Of a stretch of DNA of 64,000 nucleotides, positions 1 to 8,172 are shown in pieces. Position numbers and translations under genes: made by a program. The DNA lies in the NCBI GenBank assembly GCA_947037115.1, contig CAMQTN010000005.1, positions 1-64,000 of the forward strand, in the 5' to 3' direction. Under the pieces are notes generated by a model. The model did not search any database and was not told the DNA's origin. It worked only from the letters and a program-made list of their open reading frames with translations. Each line of letters opens with the position of its first letter. Within the stretch, counting starts at the first letter, position 1. This DNA comes from an uncultured Lachnospiraceae bacterium. Its GTDB lineage: Bacteria; Bacillota; Clostridia; Lachnospirales; Lachnospiraceae.

Positions 1-14
1 GGAGGAGAAGGATA

Positions 15-917
15 ATGAGAACAGTGAGAAAAATGCTTGGTTTTATGTTGGCAGTGTGTCTGATGGTATCAGCAATGGCGGTATTTGCTGCTGAAGGTGA
101 TAGCAGCGAGGGAAGTGGTGGAAGCGGATCGGAAACTACAACACCGTCAAATAGCGCGGTAAGCTATCCGGGGGGAACATATATTACGGATAGTAACGGT
201 CACAAAAATTTTGTGGGTGAAGAACCGGGTTTAAGTTTACTTACACCAGGGGATTTATGGTTTGATAAGCCAGGGGGAGCAACTGCTTATGTTAGATGGG
301 ATGGTTCTAAATGGGTGCCAACAGAATCGTCCGGCGGTTCCAGCTCTGGTTCTGATTCCGATTCCAAATCCGCTGTAGAGAAAGAGGCGGAAGCAAGAGC
401 GGAAGCAGAGGCGGCTGTAGAGCGTGCCATACAGGAGCAGGCAAGCAGGGACGCTGTCATTCTGGCTGGTGCGGCAATGGACGAAGGCTTCGCTGACATG
501 GGCGATATGTACATCGCTTCCCAGAAGAGCATGTCCGCAGGCGAGTTCTACAACAATGCAGTAGTCAGCACACCCGGTATCGAGAATGCAGTGACCGTAG
601 GACAGGGCGGCAATCTGGTGGTAAACGGACAGGTAACCAATATGTCCGCGTCCATCAGCAAAGTGACCAACCGCGCTTATGTGGATTCCGTCCGCATCGA
701 GCAGGAAGGAAGAGTCCTGAATGTAGTTGACGTAAGCTATCCTGCGACAGAGGCGACCATCAATTTCTATATGCCCAGCGTAACGGCGGAAGACACGATT
801 GTGGCTTTACAGTACAATGCGGGTACGTGGGTAGAGGTAGAAGTGGCGGAAGTAAGAGCAGATCATGTGACCCTGAACATGAAGGGCAACGGTGTTGTCG
901 CTTTCATCGCAAAATAG
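15..917 (+). CDS. Secreted low-complexity protein of unknown function
   Basis: The 300-residue product starts with a clear signal peptide (basic MRTVRK, hydrophobic core, cleavage probably after AVFA near residue 26), so it is exported. After it come Ser/Gly-rich stretches (about 27-42 and 107-118), an Ala/Glu-rich helical segment with many EAEA-type repeats (about 120-145), and a C-terminal beta-rich region of about 130 residues with alternating hydrophobic residues. No sortase motif, lipobox or catalytic motif is seen. An SD sequence GGAGGAG sits 7 bases before the ATG. A strong hairpin terminator follows, so the gene ends its transcript. I do not recognise the family; similar secreted proteins occur in Lachnospiraceae, but this is recall and not a search. 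Its promoter lies outside the window. Confidence 0.75.
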   Translation: MRTVRKMLGFMLAVCLMVSAMAVFAAEGDSSEGSGGSGSETTTPSNSAVSYPGGTYITDSNGHKNFVGEEPGLSLLTPGDLWFDKPGGATAYVRWDGSKWVPTESSGGSSSGSDSDSKSAVEKEAEARAEAEAAVERAIQEQASRDAVILAGAAMDEGFADMGDMYIASQKSMSAGEFYNNAVVSTPGIENAVTVGQGGNLVVNGQVTNMSASISKVTNRAYVDSVRIEQEGRVLNVVDVSYPATEATINFYMPSVTAEDTIVALQYNAGTWVEVEVAEVRADHVTLNMKGNGVVAFIAK

Positions 918-965
918 GAAATCTCTGATGCTGAAAGGAACAGAAAATCATTTATGAGTGTGGGG

Positions 966-1004
966 AAAGCCACTGCCGCTATTTTGATGACGGCAGTGGC
1001 TTTT
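966..1004 (+). terminator. Rho-independent terminator after the secreted protein
   Basis: A 13-bp perfect stem (AAAGCCACTGCCG / CGGCAGTGGCTTT) with a 12-base loop ends in a T run. It lies about 50 bases after the stop codon and separates the secreted-protein gene from the rplS unit. Confidence 0.85.
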
Positions 1005-1108
1005 GCTATACGGTATTAAGCAGATATACAGAAAAACGTTTGAATCAGGATCGTGTATGCTGTATAATATGAGTTATGAATCGCGAAAATGAGAAATAAA
1101 AAAATTCC

Positions 1109-1137
1109 TTGCATTTATCAGCACAATATGGTAATTT
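1109..1137 (+). promoter_or_regulatory. Probable sigma-A promoter for rplS
   Basis: TTGCAT (1109-1114) and TAATTT (1132-1137) are separated by 17 bp. The pair lies just upstream of the conserved-looking leader of rplS and after the preceding terminator. The assignment rests on motif and position only. Confidence 0.5.
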
Positions 1138-1143
1138 AATAAT

Positions 1144-1200
1144 GTTGTGAAGAAGGATGGTCCTCTGCTACAGACGTACTAAGAACATCCGGAGCATATC
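1144..1200 (+). promoter_or_regulatory. Putative ribosomal protein L19 leader
   Basis: The 5' leader of rplS contains a closing helix GGATG (1155-1159) / CATCC (1186-1190) around a CTCTGCTACAGACG-type loop, directly upstream of the SD sequence AGGAGGAG. Firmicutes rplS genes are known to carry an autoregulatory L19 leader RNA. The position fits, but I could not check the covariance model. Confidence 0.4.
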
Positions 1201-1212
1201 AGGAGGAGAACG

Positions 1213-1560
1213 ATGAACGATATTATCAGAGAAATTGAAGCGGCACAGTTAAAAGAGAATGTTAATGATTTTAACGTCGGTGATACCGTTAAGGTGTACG
1301 GTAAGATCAAAGAGGGTAACCGCGAGAGGATTCAGGTGTTTGAGGGCACTGTTTTAAAGATTCAGGGCGGCGGTAACAGAACCACCTTTACTGTGCGTAA
1401 GGTGTCAAACGGCGTAGGTGTTGAAAAGACCTGGCCTCTGCACTCCCCTAACGTGGAGAAGATTGAGGTTGTAAGGCGCGGTAAGGTGAGACGTGCAAAA
1501 CTGAATTACCTGAGAAACCGTGTCGGCAAGAAAGCTAAGGTAAAAGAGTTAGTGAAATAA
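1213..1560 (+). CDS. rplS: 50S ribosomal protein L19
   Basis: The 115-residue product is a typical-length L19, a large-subunit protein at the 30S-50S interface. Visible family features are the N-terminal helix ([15 protein letters not shown]), the [23 protein letters not shown] segment split by a turn, the [12 protein letters not shown] motif and the basic C-terminus (AKLNYLRNR then KKAKVKE). The start is fixed by AGGAGGAG at the normal distance. A terminator follows at 1576-1609, so rplS is transcribed alone, as is common in Firmicutes where it precedes lepB/rbgA. Confidence 0.97.
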   Translation: MNDIIREIEAAQLKENVNDFNVGDTVKVYGKIKEGNRERIQVFEGTVLKIQGGGNRTTFTVRKVSNGVGVEKTWPLHSPNVEKIEVVRRGKVRRAKLNYLRNRVGKKAKVKELVK

Positions 1561-1575
1561 GCAGGAAACATAAGG

Positions 1576-1609
1576 CAGATACCTCAAAACACAGGGGTAT
1601 CTGTTTTTC
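1576..1609 (+). terminator. Rho-independent terminator of rplS
   Basis: The stem CAGATACCTC / GGGGTATCTG (with one wobble) is followed by TTTTTCT, 15 bases after the rplS stop codon. Confidence 0.85.
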
Positions 1610-1621
1610 TGTGCGAGAAAT

Positions 1622-1650
1622 TTGCTTTTGCCTGTCGATATTGGTATAAT
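1622..1650 (+). promoter_or_regulatory. Promoter of the lepB-rbgA operon
   Basis: TTGCTT (1622-1627) and a perfect TATAAT (1645-1650) are 17 bp apart, right after the rplS terminator. Transcription would begin about 170 bases before the lepB start, giving a long leader with a terminator-like hairpin (1689-1717) and mini-hairpin repeats. Confidence 0.7.
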
Positions 1651-1688
1651 GTACGCGGTGGCAATGAGCAGTGCGCGGGCGTAAGATG

Positions 1689-1717
1689 AAAAAATGGCAG
1701 CTTGCTGACAGTTTTTT
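1689..1717 (+). terminator. Terminator-like hairpin in the lepB leader (possible attenuator)
   Basis: An A6 tract, the inner stem CAGC-TT-GCTG, and a T6 tract (1712-1717) can fold into a hairpin ending in a U run. It lies between the lepB promoter and the lepB start codon, so it could attenuate transcription. This is structure read by eye; function is unknown. Confidence 0.4.
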
Positions 1718-1734
1718 CAGATTGCGGATGCATA

Positions 1735-1795
1735 GGGCGAAGCCCGTGAATGAGGGAAACCGTAGGTTTACCGAATGGGCACTGCGAAGGTGCGC
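1735..1795 (+). repeat. Dispersed mini-hairpin repeat, copy A
   Basis: The stretch has GGGC-GAA-GCCC, then GAATGAG, the mini-hairpin AAACC-GT-AGGTTT, CGAAT and GGCACTGC. A very similar arrangement (AATGA, AAACC-GT-AGGTTT, GCGAGT, GGCACTGC) recurs at 7161-7200 and a variant at 28205-28237. It lies just upstream of a gene start and creates an in-frame extension of lepB that is probably not translated. Confidence 0.55.
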
Positions 1796-1830
1796 GGGCA
1801 ACGCGGAGTATACGGCAAGAGGAAGCAAAA

Positions 1831-2415
1831 GTGGCTAGAAGAAAAGGACTTACTTTTTACCAGAAGAAGAAAAGACTTGATCCAAGGCTTTTAAAGGATG
1901 TTATGGAACTGCTTGTGGGCGGCGCTGTCGCCGTGTTTCTGGCTTTTGTCATTGTGTTTTCCATCGGAATGAGAACCAGTGTGATCGGGGATTCCATGGA
2001 ACCGGCGCTGCACAACGGGCAGGAGATTTTGATGAACCGCATCCTTTACAGGATTTCTACTCCCAAACGCGGGGATGTTGTTGTTTTTTTGCCAAACGGC
2101 AATCAGAACACGCATTTTTATGTGAAACGCGTGGTGGGTCTGCCGGGAGAGACTGTACAGATCAGAGAGGGAAACGTGTACATAGACGGGGTTCTTTTGG
2201 ATGAAAATGAGCTCTTTGACAAGATCGTTGATCCCGGTATTGCACAGAATGAGCTGCTTTTGGAGGGAGACGAGTTTTTTGTTCTGGGAGACAACCGCAA
2301 CAGCAGCGAGGACAGCCGGTCAGGAAATATCGGTGCGGTGAAGAAGGACGATATTATCGGCAAGGCATGGTTTCATATGGCGGCTCAGGACGATTCCATG
2401 GGCCTGATTGAATAG
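1831..2415 (+). CDS. lepB: Type I signal peptidase (first copy)
   Basis: This membrane serine protease removes signal peptides from Sec/Tat-exported proteins. I take the GTG at 1831 as the start: AAGAGGAAG lies in front of it, and the upstream in-frame ATG at 1750 would read through a repeat element. The 194-residue product has a basic N-terminus, one membrane segment (about 28-48), the nucleophile Ser55 in GDSMEP, the general base Lys99 in VKRVVGLPG, and the GDNR...DSR box near the C-terminus. It is followed after 12 bases by rbgA and then by a second signal peptidase. The catalytic residues of both copies are intact, so both are probably active. Confidence 0.93.
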   Translation: MARRKGLTFYQKKKRLDPRLLKDVMELLVGGAVAVFLAFVIVFSIGMRTSVIGDSMEPALHNGQEILMNRILYRISTPKRGDVVVFLPNGNQNTHFYVKRVVGLPGETVQIREGNVYIDGVLLDENELFDKIVDPGIAQNELLLEGDEFFVLGDNRNSSEDSRSGNIGAVKKDDIIGKAWFHMAAQDDSMGLIE

Positions 2416-2427
2416 TGAGGAAGAGAC

Positions 2428-3300
2428 ATGAATTATCAGTGGTATCCGGGGCACATGACGAAGGCAAAGCGCATGATGCAGGAAAACATCAGCCTTATTG
2501 ATCTGGTGATTGAACTGGTAGATGCGAGAGTGCCGCTTTCCAGCAGAAATCCGGATATTGACGAGCTGGGGAAAAATAAATCCCGTCTGATTCTTTTGAA
2601 TAAATCGGATTTGGCGGACCCGGAGGCAAACAGACGGTGGGTGGCGTATTTTAAGGAGCGTGGCTTTCATGTTCTGGAGGTTAATGCAAAAACCGGGCAG
2701 GGGCTTCGGGCCATCCAGCCCAAAGTGCAGGAGGCGTGTAAGGAGAAAATAGAGCGGGACAGGAAGCGGGGGATTAAAAACCGTCCTGTCAGGGCGATTG
2801 TCGTGGGAATCCCGAATGTGGGGAAATCCACCTTTATCAATTCTTTCGCGGGAAAAGCCTGTGCGAAGACGGGAAATAAGCCGGGCGTCACCAAAGGAAA
2901 GCAGTGGATCAGGCTGAACAAAGAACTGGAACTTTTGGATACGCCGGGAATTTTATGGCCTAAATTTGAGAGCGAGGAAGTGGGGAAAAAGCTCGCCATG
3001 ATCGGATCTATGAACGACGATATTTTACAGATGACGGAGCTTGCGTCAGAACTTCTGGCCTATCTTTTGGAGTATTACAGGCAGCCGCTTCTTGCGCGGT
3101 ATCAGATCGACGGGGAAGGGGAGGTTACGCCCACAAAGATGCTTGCCCTGATCTGTGAAAACCGCAAGTGTTATAAAAAGGGGCAGGAGCCTGACTTTGA
3201 GAAGGCGGCGGCTTTTCTGGTGGATGATTTCAGAAACGGCAGGATAGGCAGAATTACATTGGAAATGTGCGAACAAGAGCAGGAGGAAGAGCAAAAATGA
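2428..3300 (+). CDS. rbgA: Ribosome biogenesis GTPase RbgA (YlqF)
   Basis: The 290-residue protein is a circularly permuted GTPase: the G4 motif NKSD (58-61) comes first, then G1 GIPNVGKST (127-135) and G3 DTPG (171-174). The N-terminus YPGHMTKAKR is diagnostic of the RbgA/YlqF family, which acts late in 50S subunit assembly in Bacillus. The C-terminal domain (about 200-290) is the expected helical RNA-binding part. It lies between two signal peptidase genes, and its TGA overlaps the ATG of the next gene (ATGA), indicating translational coupling. Confidence 0.95.
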   Translation: MNYQWYPGHMTKAKRMMQENISLIDLVIELVDARVPLSSRNPDIDELGKNKSRLILLNKSDLADPEANRRWVAYFKERGFHVLEVNAKTGQGLRAIQPKVQEACKEKIERDRKRGIKNRPVRAIVVGIPNVGKSTFINSFAGKACAKTGNKPGVTKGKQWIRLNKELELLDTPGILWPKFESEEVGKKLAMIGSMNDDILQMTELASELLAYLLEYYRQPLLARYQIDGEGEVTPTKMLALICENRKCYKKGQEPDFEKAAAFLVDDFRNGRIGRITLEMCEQEQEEEQK

Positions 3301-3836
3301 AGAAGGCATTGCGTGAGATTTTAAACACCAGTCTGTACCTGCTGGGTGTTTTATGTCTCGTCTATCTGGTGATTCATTTTGTGGGGCAGAGGACACAGGT
3401 GCAGGGAAGTTCCATGGAGCCGATGCTCAGCACGGAGGATAATCTGATAGTGGATAAGCTCAGTTACCGTTTTCATGATCCGGAGCGTTATGACATTATT
3501 GTATTTCCCTATCTGAAGGAGGAGGAAACCTTCTATATCAAGAGAATTATCGGTCTGCCGGGGGAGACGGTGCAGATCGACGAGGAGGGCAACATCTATG
3601 TGGACGGGGAAGTGATCGACGACTTTTACGGCAAGGAGGTCATTGAAAATCCGGGAAGGGCGTACGAACCCATTGAGCTGGGTGAAGATGAGTATTTTGT
3701 TCTGGGCGACAACAGAAACGACAGCACCGACAGCAGAGAGCCTAACGTTGGGAACATCAGGAGGGAAAACATTATTGGAAGAGCGTGGCTGCGTATATGG
3801 CCTCTTGAAAAATTTGGCTTTATCAAGCACCGCTGA
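3297..3836 (+). CDS. lepB: Type I signal peptidase (second copy)
   Basis: The 179-residue product has an N-terminal membrane segment (about 11-29), Ser39 in GSSMEP, Lys82 in IKRIIGLPG and the GDNRNDSTDSR box. I use the ATG at 3297, which overlaps the rbgA stop as ATGA and follows AGGAGGAAG; the longer open frame from 3267 lies inside rbgA and lacks an SD. It differs clearly from the copy at 1831 (short basic N-terminus, different loop after the Ser), so this is an old paralogue pair and not a recent duplication. Substrate division between the two cannot be read from the sequence. Confidence 0.93.
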   Translation: MKKALREILNTSLYLLGVLCLVYLVIHFVGQRTQVQGSSMEPMLSTEDNLIVDKLSYRFHDPERYDIIVFPYLKEEETFYIKRIIGLPGETVQIDEEGNIYVDGEVIDDFYGKEVIENPGRAYEPIELGEDEYFVLGDNRNDSTDSREPNVGNIRRENIIGRAWLRIWPLEKFGFIKHR

Positions 3837-3907
3837 GTGCAGTCAGTTACAGTGAAATGAACTGCGCGTTAGCCGCTTCGCGGAACCGGTGCGGTGGGGA
3901 GAAGGTT

Positions 3908-4678
3908 ATGGCGGAAAATATTGGGGCGATAAAGGAAAAATTACAGGCGGCGGCGATCAGTGAGCTGCCTGTTTTGCTTTCGGAATATGAGAAAGACGTC
4001 AGGGCAGGAGTGCAGGCGGAGATTGCCAGGGCAAAAAAGCGCATTGCCGCCTATGAAAAGGAAATAAAGAGGACGCAGGACATACAGCGGTACGAGAGGG
4101 AGTACAGCGCTTATGCCCATATCTGTGGCATTGACGAGGTGGGCAGAGGGCCCCTTGCAGGCCCTGTGGTGGCCGGAGCGGTAATTTTGCCGAAAGATTG
4201 TGATATTTTATATATCAATGATTCCAAGAAACTCTCCGAAAAAAAGAGAGAGGAGCTTTACGGGATTATCATGGAGAAAGCAGTGGCGGTAGGACTGGGT
4301 TACAGCACGCCGGCCCGGATCGATGAGATCAATATTCTGCAGGCCACCTATGAGGCCATGCGGGAGGCTATCGGGAAGCTTTCGGTCATGCCGGATCTTC
4401 TGTTAAACGATGCAGTGACCATACCGGAGGTGGATATCCGGCAGGTACCTATTATCAAGGGGGATGCGAAGAGCATTTCCATCGGGGCGGCCAGCATTGT
4501 GGCGAAAGTGACGAGAGACCGGCTTATGGTGCAGTACGATGAAGTTTATCCGATGTACGGATTTTCCTCGAACAAGGGATACGGAGCGAGAGCGCACATA
4601 GACGCGCTTGAAAGGTATGGCCCCTGTCCTATTCACAGAAAATCTTTTATCACACATTTTTGCGAGGTGCAGGTTTGA
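3908..4678 (+). CDS. rnhB: Ribonuclease HII
   Basis: RNase HII removes RNA from RNA-DNA hybrids and single ribonucleotides from DNA. The 256-residue protein has the catalytic Asp76-Glu77 in GIDEVGRGPLAGP, the DSKKLSEKKRE segment, an Asp in LLNDAV and the fourth Asp in VTRDR. The helical N-terminal extension of about 70 residues is usual in Firmicutes. I start at ATG 3908 after GGGGAGAAGG; an upstream in-frame ATG (3857) would add 17 residues translated from hairpin-rich spacer (CCGC-TTC-GCGG) with no SD. The stop overlaps the likely TTG start of the next gene. Confidence 0.95.
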   Translation: MAENIGAIKEKLQAAAISELPVLLSEYEKDVRAGVQAEIARAKKRIAAYEKEIKRTQDIQRYEREYSAYAHICGIDEVGRGPLAGPVVAGAVILPKDCDILYINDSKKLSEKKREELYGIIMEKAVAVGLGYSTPARIDEINILQATYEAMREAIGKLSVMPDLLLNDAVTIPEVDIRQVPIIKGDAKSISIGAASIVAKVTRDRLMVQYDEVYPMYGFSSNKGYGARAHIDALERYGPCPIHRKSFITHFCEVQV

Positions 4679-6438
4679 ATCTGGGAAGTATTTTTAAAAA
4701 AGAAAGTCAGAATGTGAGGGCAGGCGATGCGGTGAAGGCGTCGGACTCCATCGGCAAGGGAGAACGGCTCATGCGCCTGCAGAACGAGATTCGGAATTTA
4801 AAGCCGGGTCAGACGGTACAGGGGACGGTGGTGAGCAGAAACGGCAATTCGGTGCAGATCGAGCTGGCACAGGATTTTGCCATCAATGCCAGAATTGATC
4901 AGAGTGTCAGTCTGGCGCTGGGGCAGATGATGAGTTTTGAGGTGAAGGCCAACAGCAGTTCCTTCATGTCTCTCGCGCCGCTGTACACGAACACGGCGAA
5001 CACAGCCACGATTCTGCGCGCGCTGGCGGCGGCGGGTCTGCCGGAAACCAGTGCCAACATAGAGATGGTGGCAAGGATGATGGAGGAAGGAATGCCCATA
5101 GACAAGGACTCTATCCTGAATATGAGCAGGATGCTTCTGGAATTTCCGGGACAGAATCCCACTTCCATCATACAGATGACGCGGCTGGGGCTGCCTGTGA
5201 CACTGGAGAGCATCGAGCAGTTTGAACACTATCAGAATGCGAATCACCAGATTCTGGGAAGTGCAGAGACCATTATGGAGGAACTGCCACAGGTCTTTGC
5301 GTCCCTTGTGAAGGAAGGGCAGGGAGAGCGGGCACTGGCATTCTACAGTGCGGTGATCGACATATTTACAGAAGACGGGATGGAGGATGGAACGGTCACG
5401 GTACAGCAGGCCGGTGGGGAAGGAGCGCAGACGGATGAGGCAGCGGCCCAGACGGCGGCCCAGACGGCAGAAAATGCCGGGAACGCCGTATCCGGTGAGG
5501 CGGCCCGGCTGGCGAGTGCGGTTTTGAATGATATGGCGGAAGATGTACTGTCAGCGGAACAGACAGTAAATGTATCCGGGGCGGACATTTTAGAGGAAGG
5601 CACACAGGGAAGCGTTCTTTCACAGGGACAGTGGGAACGGCTTGGAGATGCCCTGAAGGATCTCGGCGTAGACGAACAGACGGCGGAGCAGATTAAAAAC
5701 GGTGAACTGCCCACAAAGGATGTGCTGCAGCTAGTCAGGCATCTGCTGACCGGGGCGCAGAGGAAGGATGTGCCGGATCAGGCGCTTCAGAGACTTCTCG
5801 GCGGAAATGAGCTTAAAGAGCTGTTAAAGGACCAGATAGGCCGGCAGTGGATGATAGAGCCGAAGGATGTGGCCGACAAAAAACAGGTGGAACAGCTCTA
5901 CGAGAGGATCAGGGAACAGACGGCGAGACTTTCCCAGGCGCTTGAGACGGCGGGACGGGGCGACGCGCCTGTGGCAAGAAGCGTGCAGAATCTTCAGAGC
6001 AACGTGGATTTCATGAACCAGATGAACCATCTTTACACCTATGTGCAGTTGCCTTTAAAGATGCTGGGAAACAATGCCCACGGCGATCTCTATGTCTATA
6101 CGAACAAAAAAAATCTGGCGGCCAGAGACGGGCAGGTGAGCGCGCTTCTGCATTTGGATATGGAGCATCTGGGCCCGCTGGATGTCTATGTGACGATGAA
6201 GGATAAACAGGTATCCACGAATTTTACGGTGATGGACGACAATATTCTGGATTTGATCGGGAATCATATAGAAATTTTGAATAAGCGGCTGGAGGACAGA
6301 GGGTATTCTCTGAAAGCGCAGATGCATGTGAAGGAGGATTCCCCTGAGGAAGAGGAATCCGGGATTATGCAGACCCTGCTGCACCAGCAGAAAAACATTT
6401 CGGTTTTAAGCAGGACGTCCTTTGATATGAGAGCCTGA
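4675..6438 (+). CDS. FliK-domain protein of the YlqG type
   Basis: The roughly 587-residue protein lies between rnhB and an FlhB-tail protein, the position of B. subtilis ylqG. Its C-terminal part (about 450-550, LPLKMLGNN...GDLYVYTNKK, then HLGPLDVYVTMKD and the VSTNFTV strand) resembles the C-terminal domain of flagellar hook-length protein FliK. The N-terminal part has an RNLKPGQTVQGTVV beta segment; the middle is Ala/Gln/Glu-rich (about 245-275). No signal peptide is seen. The start is uncertain: TTG 4675 overlaps the rnhB stop and follows GAGGTG by 5 bases; TTG 4660 lacks an SD. No flagellar gene is in the window, so a role outside flagella is likely but unknown. Confidence 0.75.
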   Translation: MNLGSIFKKESQNVRAGDAVKASDSIGKGERLMRLQNEIRNLKPGQTVQGTVVSRNGNSVQIELAQDFAINARIDQSVSLALGQMMSFEVKANSSSFMSLAPLYTNTANTATILRALAAAGLPETSANIEMVARMMEEGMPIDKDSILNMSRMLLEFPGQNPTSIIQMTRLGLPVTLESIEQFEHYQNANHQILGSAETIMEELPQVFASLVKEGQGERALAFYSAVIDIFTEDGMEDGTVTVQQAGGEGAQTDEAAAQTAAQTAENAGNAVSGEAARLASAVLNDMAEDVLSAEQTVNVSGADILEEGTQGSVLSQGQWERLGDALKDLGVDEQTAEQIKNGELPTKDVLQLVRHLLTGAQRKDVPDQALQRLLGGNELKELLKDQIGRQWMIEPKDVADKKQVEQLYERIREQTARLSQALETAGRGDAPVARSVQNLQSNVDFMNQMNHLYTYVQLPLKMLGNNAHGDLYVYTNKKNLAARDGQVSALLHLDMEHLGPLDVYVTMKDKQVSTNFTVMDDNILDLIGNHIEILNKRLEDRGYSLKAQMHVKEDSPEEEESGIMQTLLHQQKNISVLSRTSFDMRA

Positions 6439-6506
6439 CCGTAGGAAAAGAAACGAATGTCCAAAAGCAGGTATTTTAGTGTGGGGCATGTGAAAGGGGA
6501 GAGGGT

Positions 6507-6806
6507 ATGGCACAGAAAAAGGGAGAAAAGGAAAAAGTCAAACAGGCGATTGCCCTGGAATATGATCCTGACGATGAGGCGCCGCGTGTCATAGCCTCCG
6601 GCAGAGGGGCGCTGGCAGAGCGCATTATTGAGCGGGCCAGGGAGGCGGATGTACCGGTCCACCGGGACGACAAGCTGGCGGATACGCTTTCCCGGTTGGA
6701 GATCGGGGATATGATCCCGCCGGAGCTGTACGAGGTAGTGGCGGAGATCCTGATCTTCGTGGACTCCATGGATAAGGTGAAGGCCAAGATAGCGAAGGGT
6801 AAATGA
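6507..6806 (+). CDS. FlhB C-terminal-domain-like protein (YlqH type)
   Basis: The 99-residue protein matches the cytoplasmic C-terminal domain of FlhB/YscU export proteins without the membrane part: AIALEYDPDDEAPRVIASG, then ALAERIIERAREADVPVHRD, then LADTLSRLEIGDMIPPELYEVVAE as separate segments. Full-length FlhB self-cleaves at an NPTH motif before such a domain; here that motif is missing and the protein begins near that point. It follows the FliK-like gene and overlaps yraN by ATGA. In real secretion systems FliK signals to this FlhB domain, so the pair may keep that interaction in another process. That last point is inference. Confidence 0.85.
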   Translation: MAQKKGEKEKVKQAIALEYDPDDEAPRVIASGRGALAERIIERAREADVPVHRDDKLADTLSRLEIGDMIPPELYEVVAEILIFVDSMDKVKAKIAKGK

Positions 6807-7168
6807 GAATGAATACGAGAGAGACAGGGGCACAGAAGGAAGAACAGGTCTGTGCCTGTTTACGTTCCCGGGGTGTGAGGATTGTGGCGCGCAATTTCCG
6901 AAACAGACAGGGTGAGATTGATATTGTGGGATATGACGGCCCCTACCTTGTTTTTTTCGAGGTGAAGTACCGCTCCGGGAAAAGCAGGGGCGCCGCGGCG
7001 GAAGCCGTGGGAGCCGCAAAGCAAAAGAAAATCTGCCGGGTGGCGGATTATTACCGCTATATCCATAACTGCGCGGAAGATACGCCCCTGCGCTTCGATG
7101 TGGTGGCGGTGGACGGGGAACATATGCAGTGGATCAAAAATGCCTTTGACTATGTGTGTCAGCAATGA
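6803..7168 (+). CDS. YraN/UPF0102 family nuclease-fold protein
   Basis: The 121-residue protein has the UPF0102 hallmarks: an N-terminal GAQKEEQVCACLRSRG helix, RNFRNRQGEIDIVG with the acidic GEID, and the FFEVKYR strand, together the D/E...ExK core of a PD-(D/E)XK nuclease fold, followed by AVGAAKQKKI. The family often sits beside rnhB, as here. Its cellular role is not settled; a DNA or RNA processing role is inferred from the fold and neighbours. The start ATG overlaps the stop of the FlhB-like gene, so translation is coupled. Confidence 0.9.
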   Translation: MRMNTRETGAQKEEQVCACLRSRGVRIVARNFRNRQGEIDIVGYDGPYLVFFEVKYRSGKSRGAAAEAVGAAKQKKICRVADYYRYIHNCAEDTPLRFDVVAVDGEHMQWIKNAFDYVCQQ

Positions 7169-7200
7169 AAACCGTAGGTTTTGCGAGTGGCACTGCAACA
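7161..7200 (+). repeat. Dispersed mini-hairpin repeat, copy B
   Basis: The stretch has AATGA, AAACC-GT-AGGTTT, GCGAGT and GGCACTGC, closely matching copy A at 1750-1788. It overlaps the yraN stop codon and lies upstream of the pgeF start. Confidence 0.55.
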
Positions 7201-7222
7201 AAGTGAGGAAAGGAATACGAAA

Positions 7223-8077
7223 ATGAATTGGTACAGACATGAAAACAGCAGACAGGTGCGGGTGAACCGGGAGGGAGAGCTCGTCTGGCTCACGTTTCCC
7301 ATACTGGAAGAGCAAAAACAGGTGAATCATCTGTTTACTACCAGAATGGGAGGTGTGAGCGAGGGAATTTACAGCACCATGAACCTAAGCTATACCAGAG
7401 GCGACAGAAAAGAGGCCGTGGACGAAAATTACAGGCGCATTGCGGCGGCGCTCCACTGCAGTGTGGGGGATATCGTCTGCTCCGACCAGACGCATACGAC
7501 GAATCTGCGGGTGGTGGGCAGAGAGGACGGCGGCAAAGGCACCATCCGAGAGAAGGATTACACCGATGTGGACGGTCTTCTGACAGACGAGCCGGGGGTG
7601 TATCTGGCCACCTTCTATGCGGACTGCGTGCCTCTGTATTTTGTGGATACAAAGAGAAAAGCCATCGCCCTTGCCCATTCCGGCTGGCGGGGCACAGTTA
7701 ACCGGATGGGGCAGTGTGTGGTGGAAAAGATGAGGGAGGTTTACGGTACGGATCCGGCTGATCTGGTGGCGGTTGTGGGGCCCTCCATCTGTCAGGACTG
7801 TTATGAGGTCAGCGAAGATGTGGCGGAGGCTTTTTCGGCTGTATTTCGGAAGCCGGGACAGGAGCAGGAAATTCTTTACGCAAAGGGCGGCGGCAAGTAT
7901 CAGCTTGATTTATGGCGGGCGAATGAGATTGTACTCACGGAGACGGGCATTCCGGGAGAGCAGATTCAGGTGACAGACCTGTGCACCTGCCATAATGGCG
8001 CTTATCTTTTTTCACACCGCGCAAGCCACGGACAGCGCGGGAATCTGGGCGCTTTTCTGGGGCTGAACGGAAATTAA
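7223..8077 (+). CDS. pgeF: Peptidoglycan editing factor PgeF (YfiH/multicopper oxidase-fold)
   Basis: This is the YfiH/PgeF family (old names: laccase domain, polyphenol oxidase). PgeF is known to clear peptidoglycan precursors with a misplaced Ser, and the family has purine nucleoside phosphorylase-type activity. Features in the 284-residue product are FTTRMGGVSEG near the N-terminus, the metal-site region DCVPLYFVD followed by AHSGWRGT, and CTCHNGAYLFSHR near the end. The ATG at 7223 follows GAGGAAAGGA; the open frame continues upstream to a TTG at 7181 inside the repeat element, which I reject as the start. It is the last gene before the two-component pair. Confidence 0.9.
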   Translation: MNWYRHENSRQVRVNREGELVWLTFPILEEQKQVNHLFTTRMGGVSEGIYSTMNLSYTRGDRKEAVDENYRRIAAALHCSVGDIVCSDQTHTTNLRVVGREDGGKGTIREKDYTDVDGLLTDEPGVYLATFYADCVPLYFVDTKRKAIALAHSGWRGTVNRMGQCVVEKMREVYGTDPADLVAVVGPSICQDCYEVSEDVAEAFSAVFRKPGQEQEILYAKGGGKYQLDLWRANEIVLTETGIPGEQIQVTDLCTCHNGAYLFSHRASHGQRGNLGAFLGLNGN

Positions 8078-8172
8078 GAGAAACTTAAAGAAATTCCCAT
8101 CTATTCCTTTATGTTTTTATGATGTAATAGGTAGCATGAAATACCGAATCGGTTTACAAATTGGAGGAAGCC

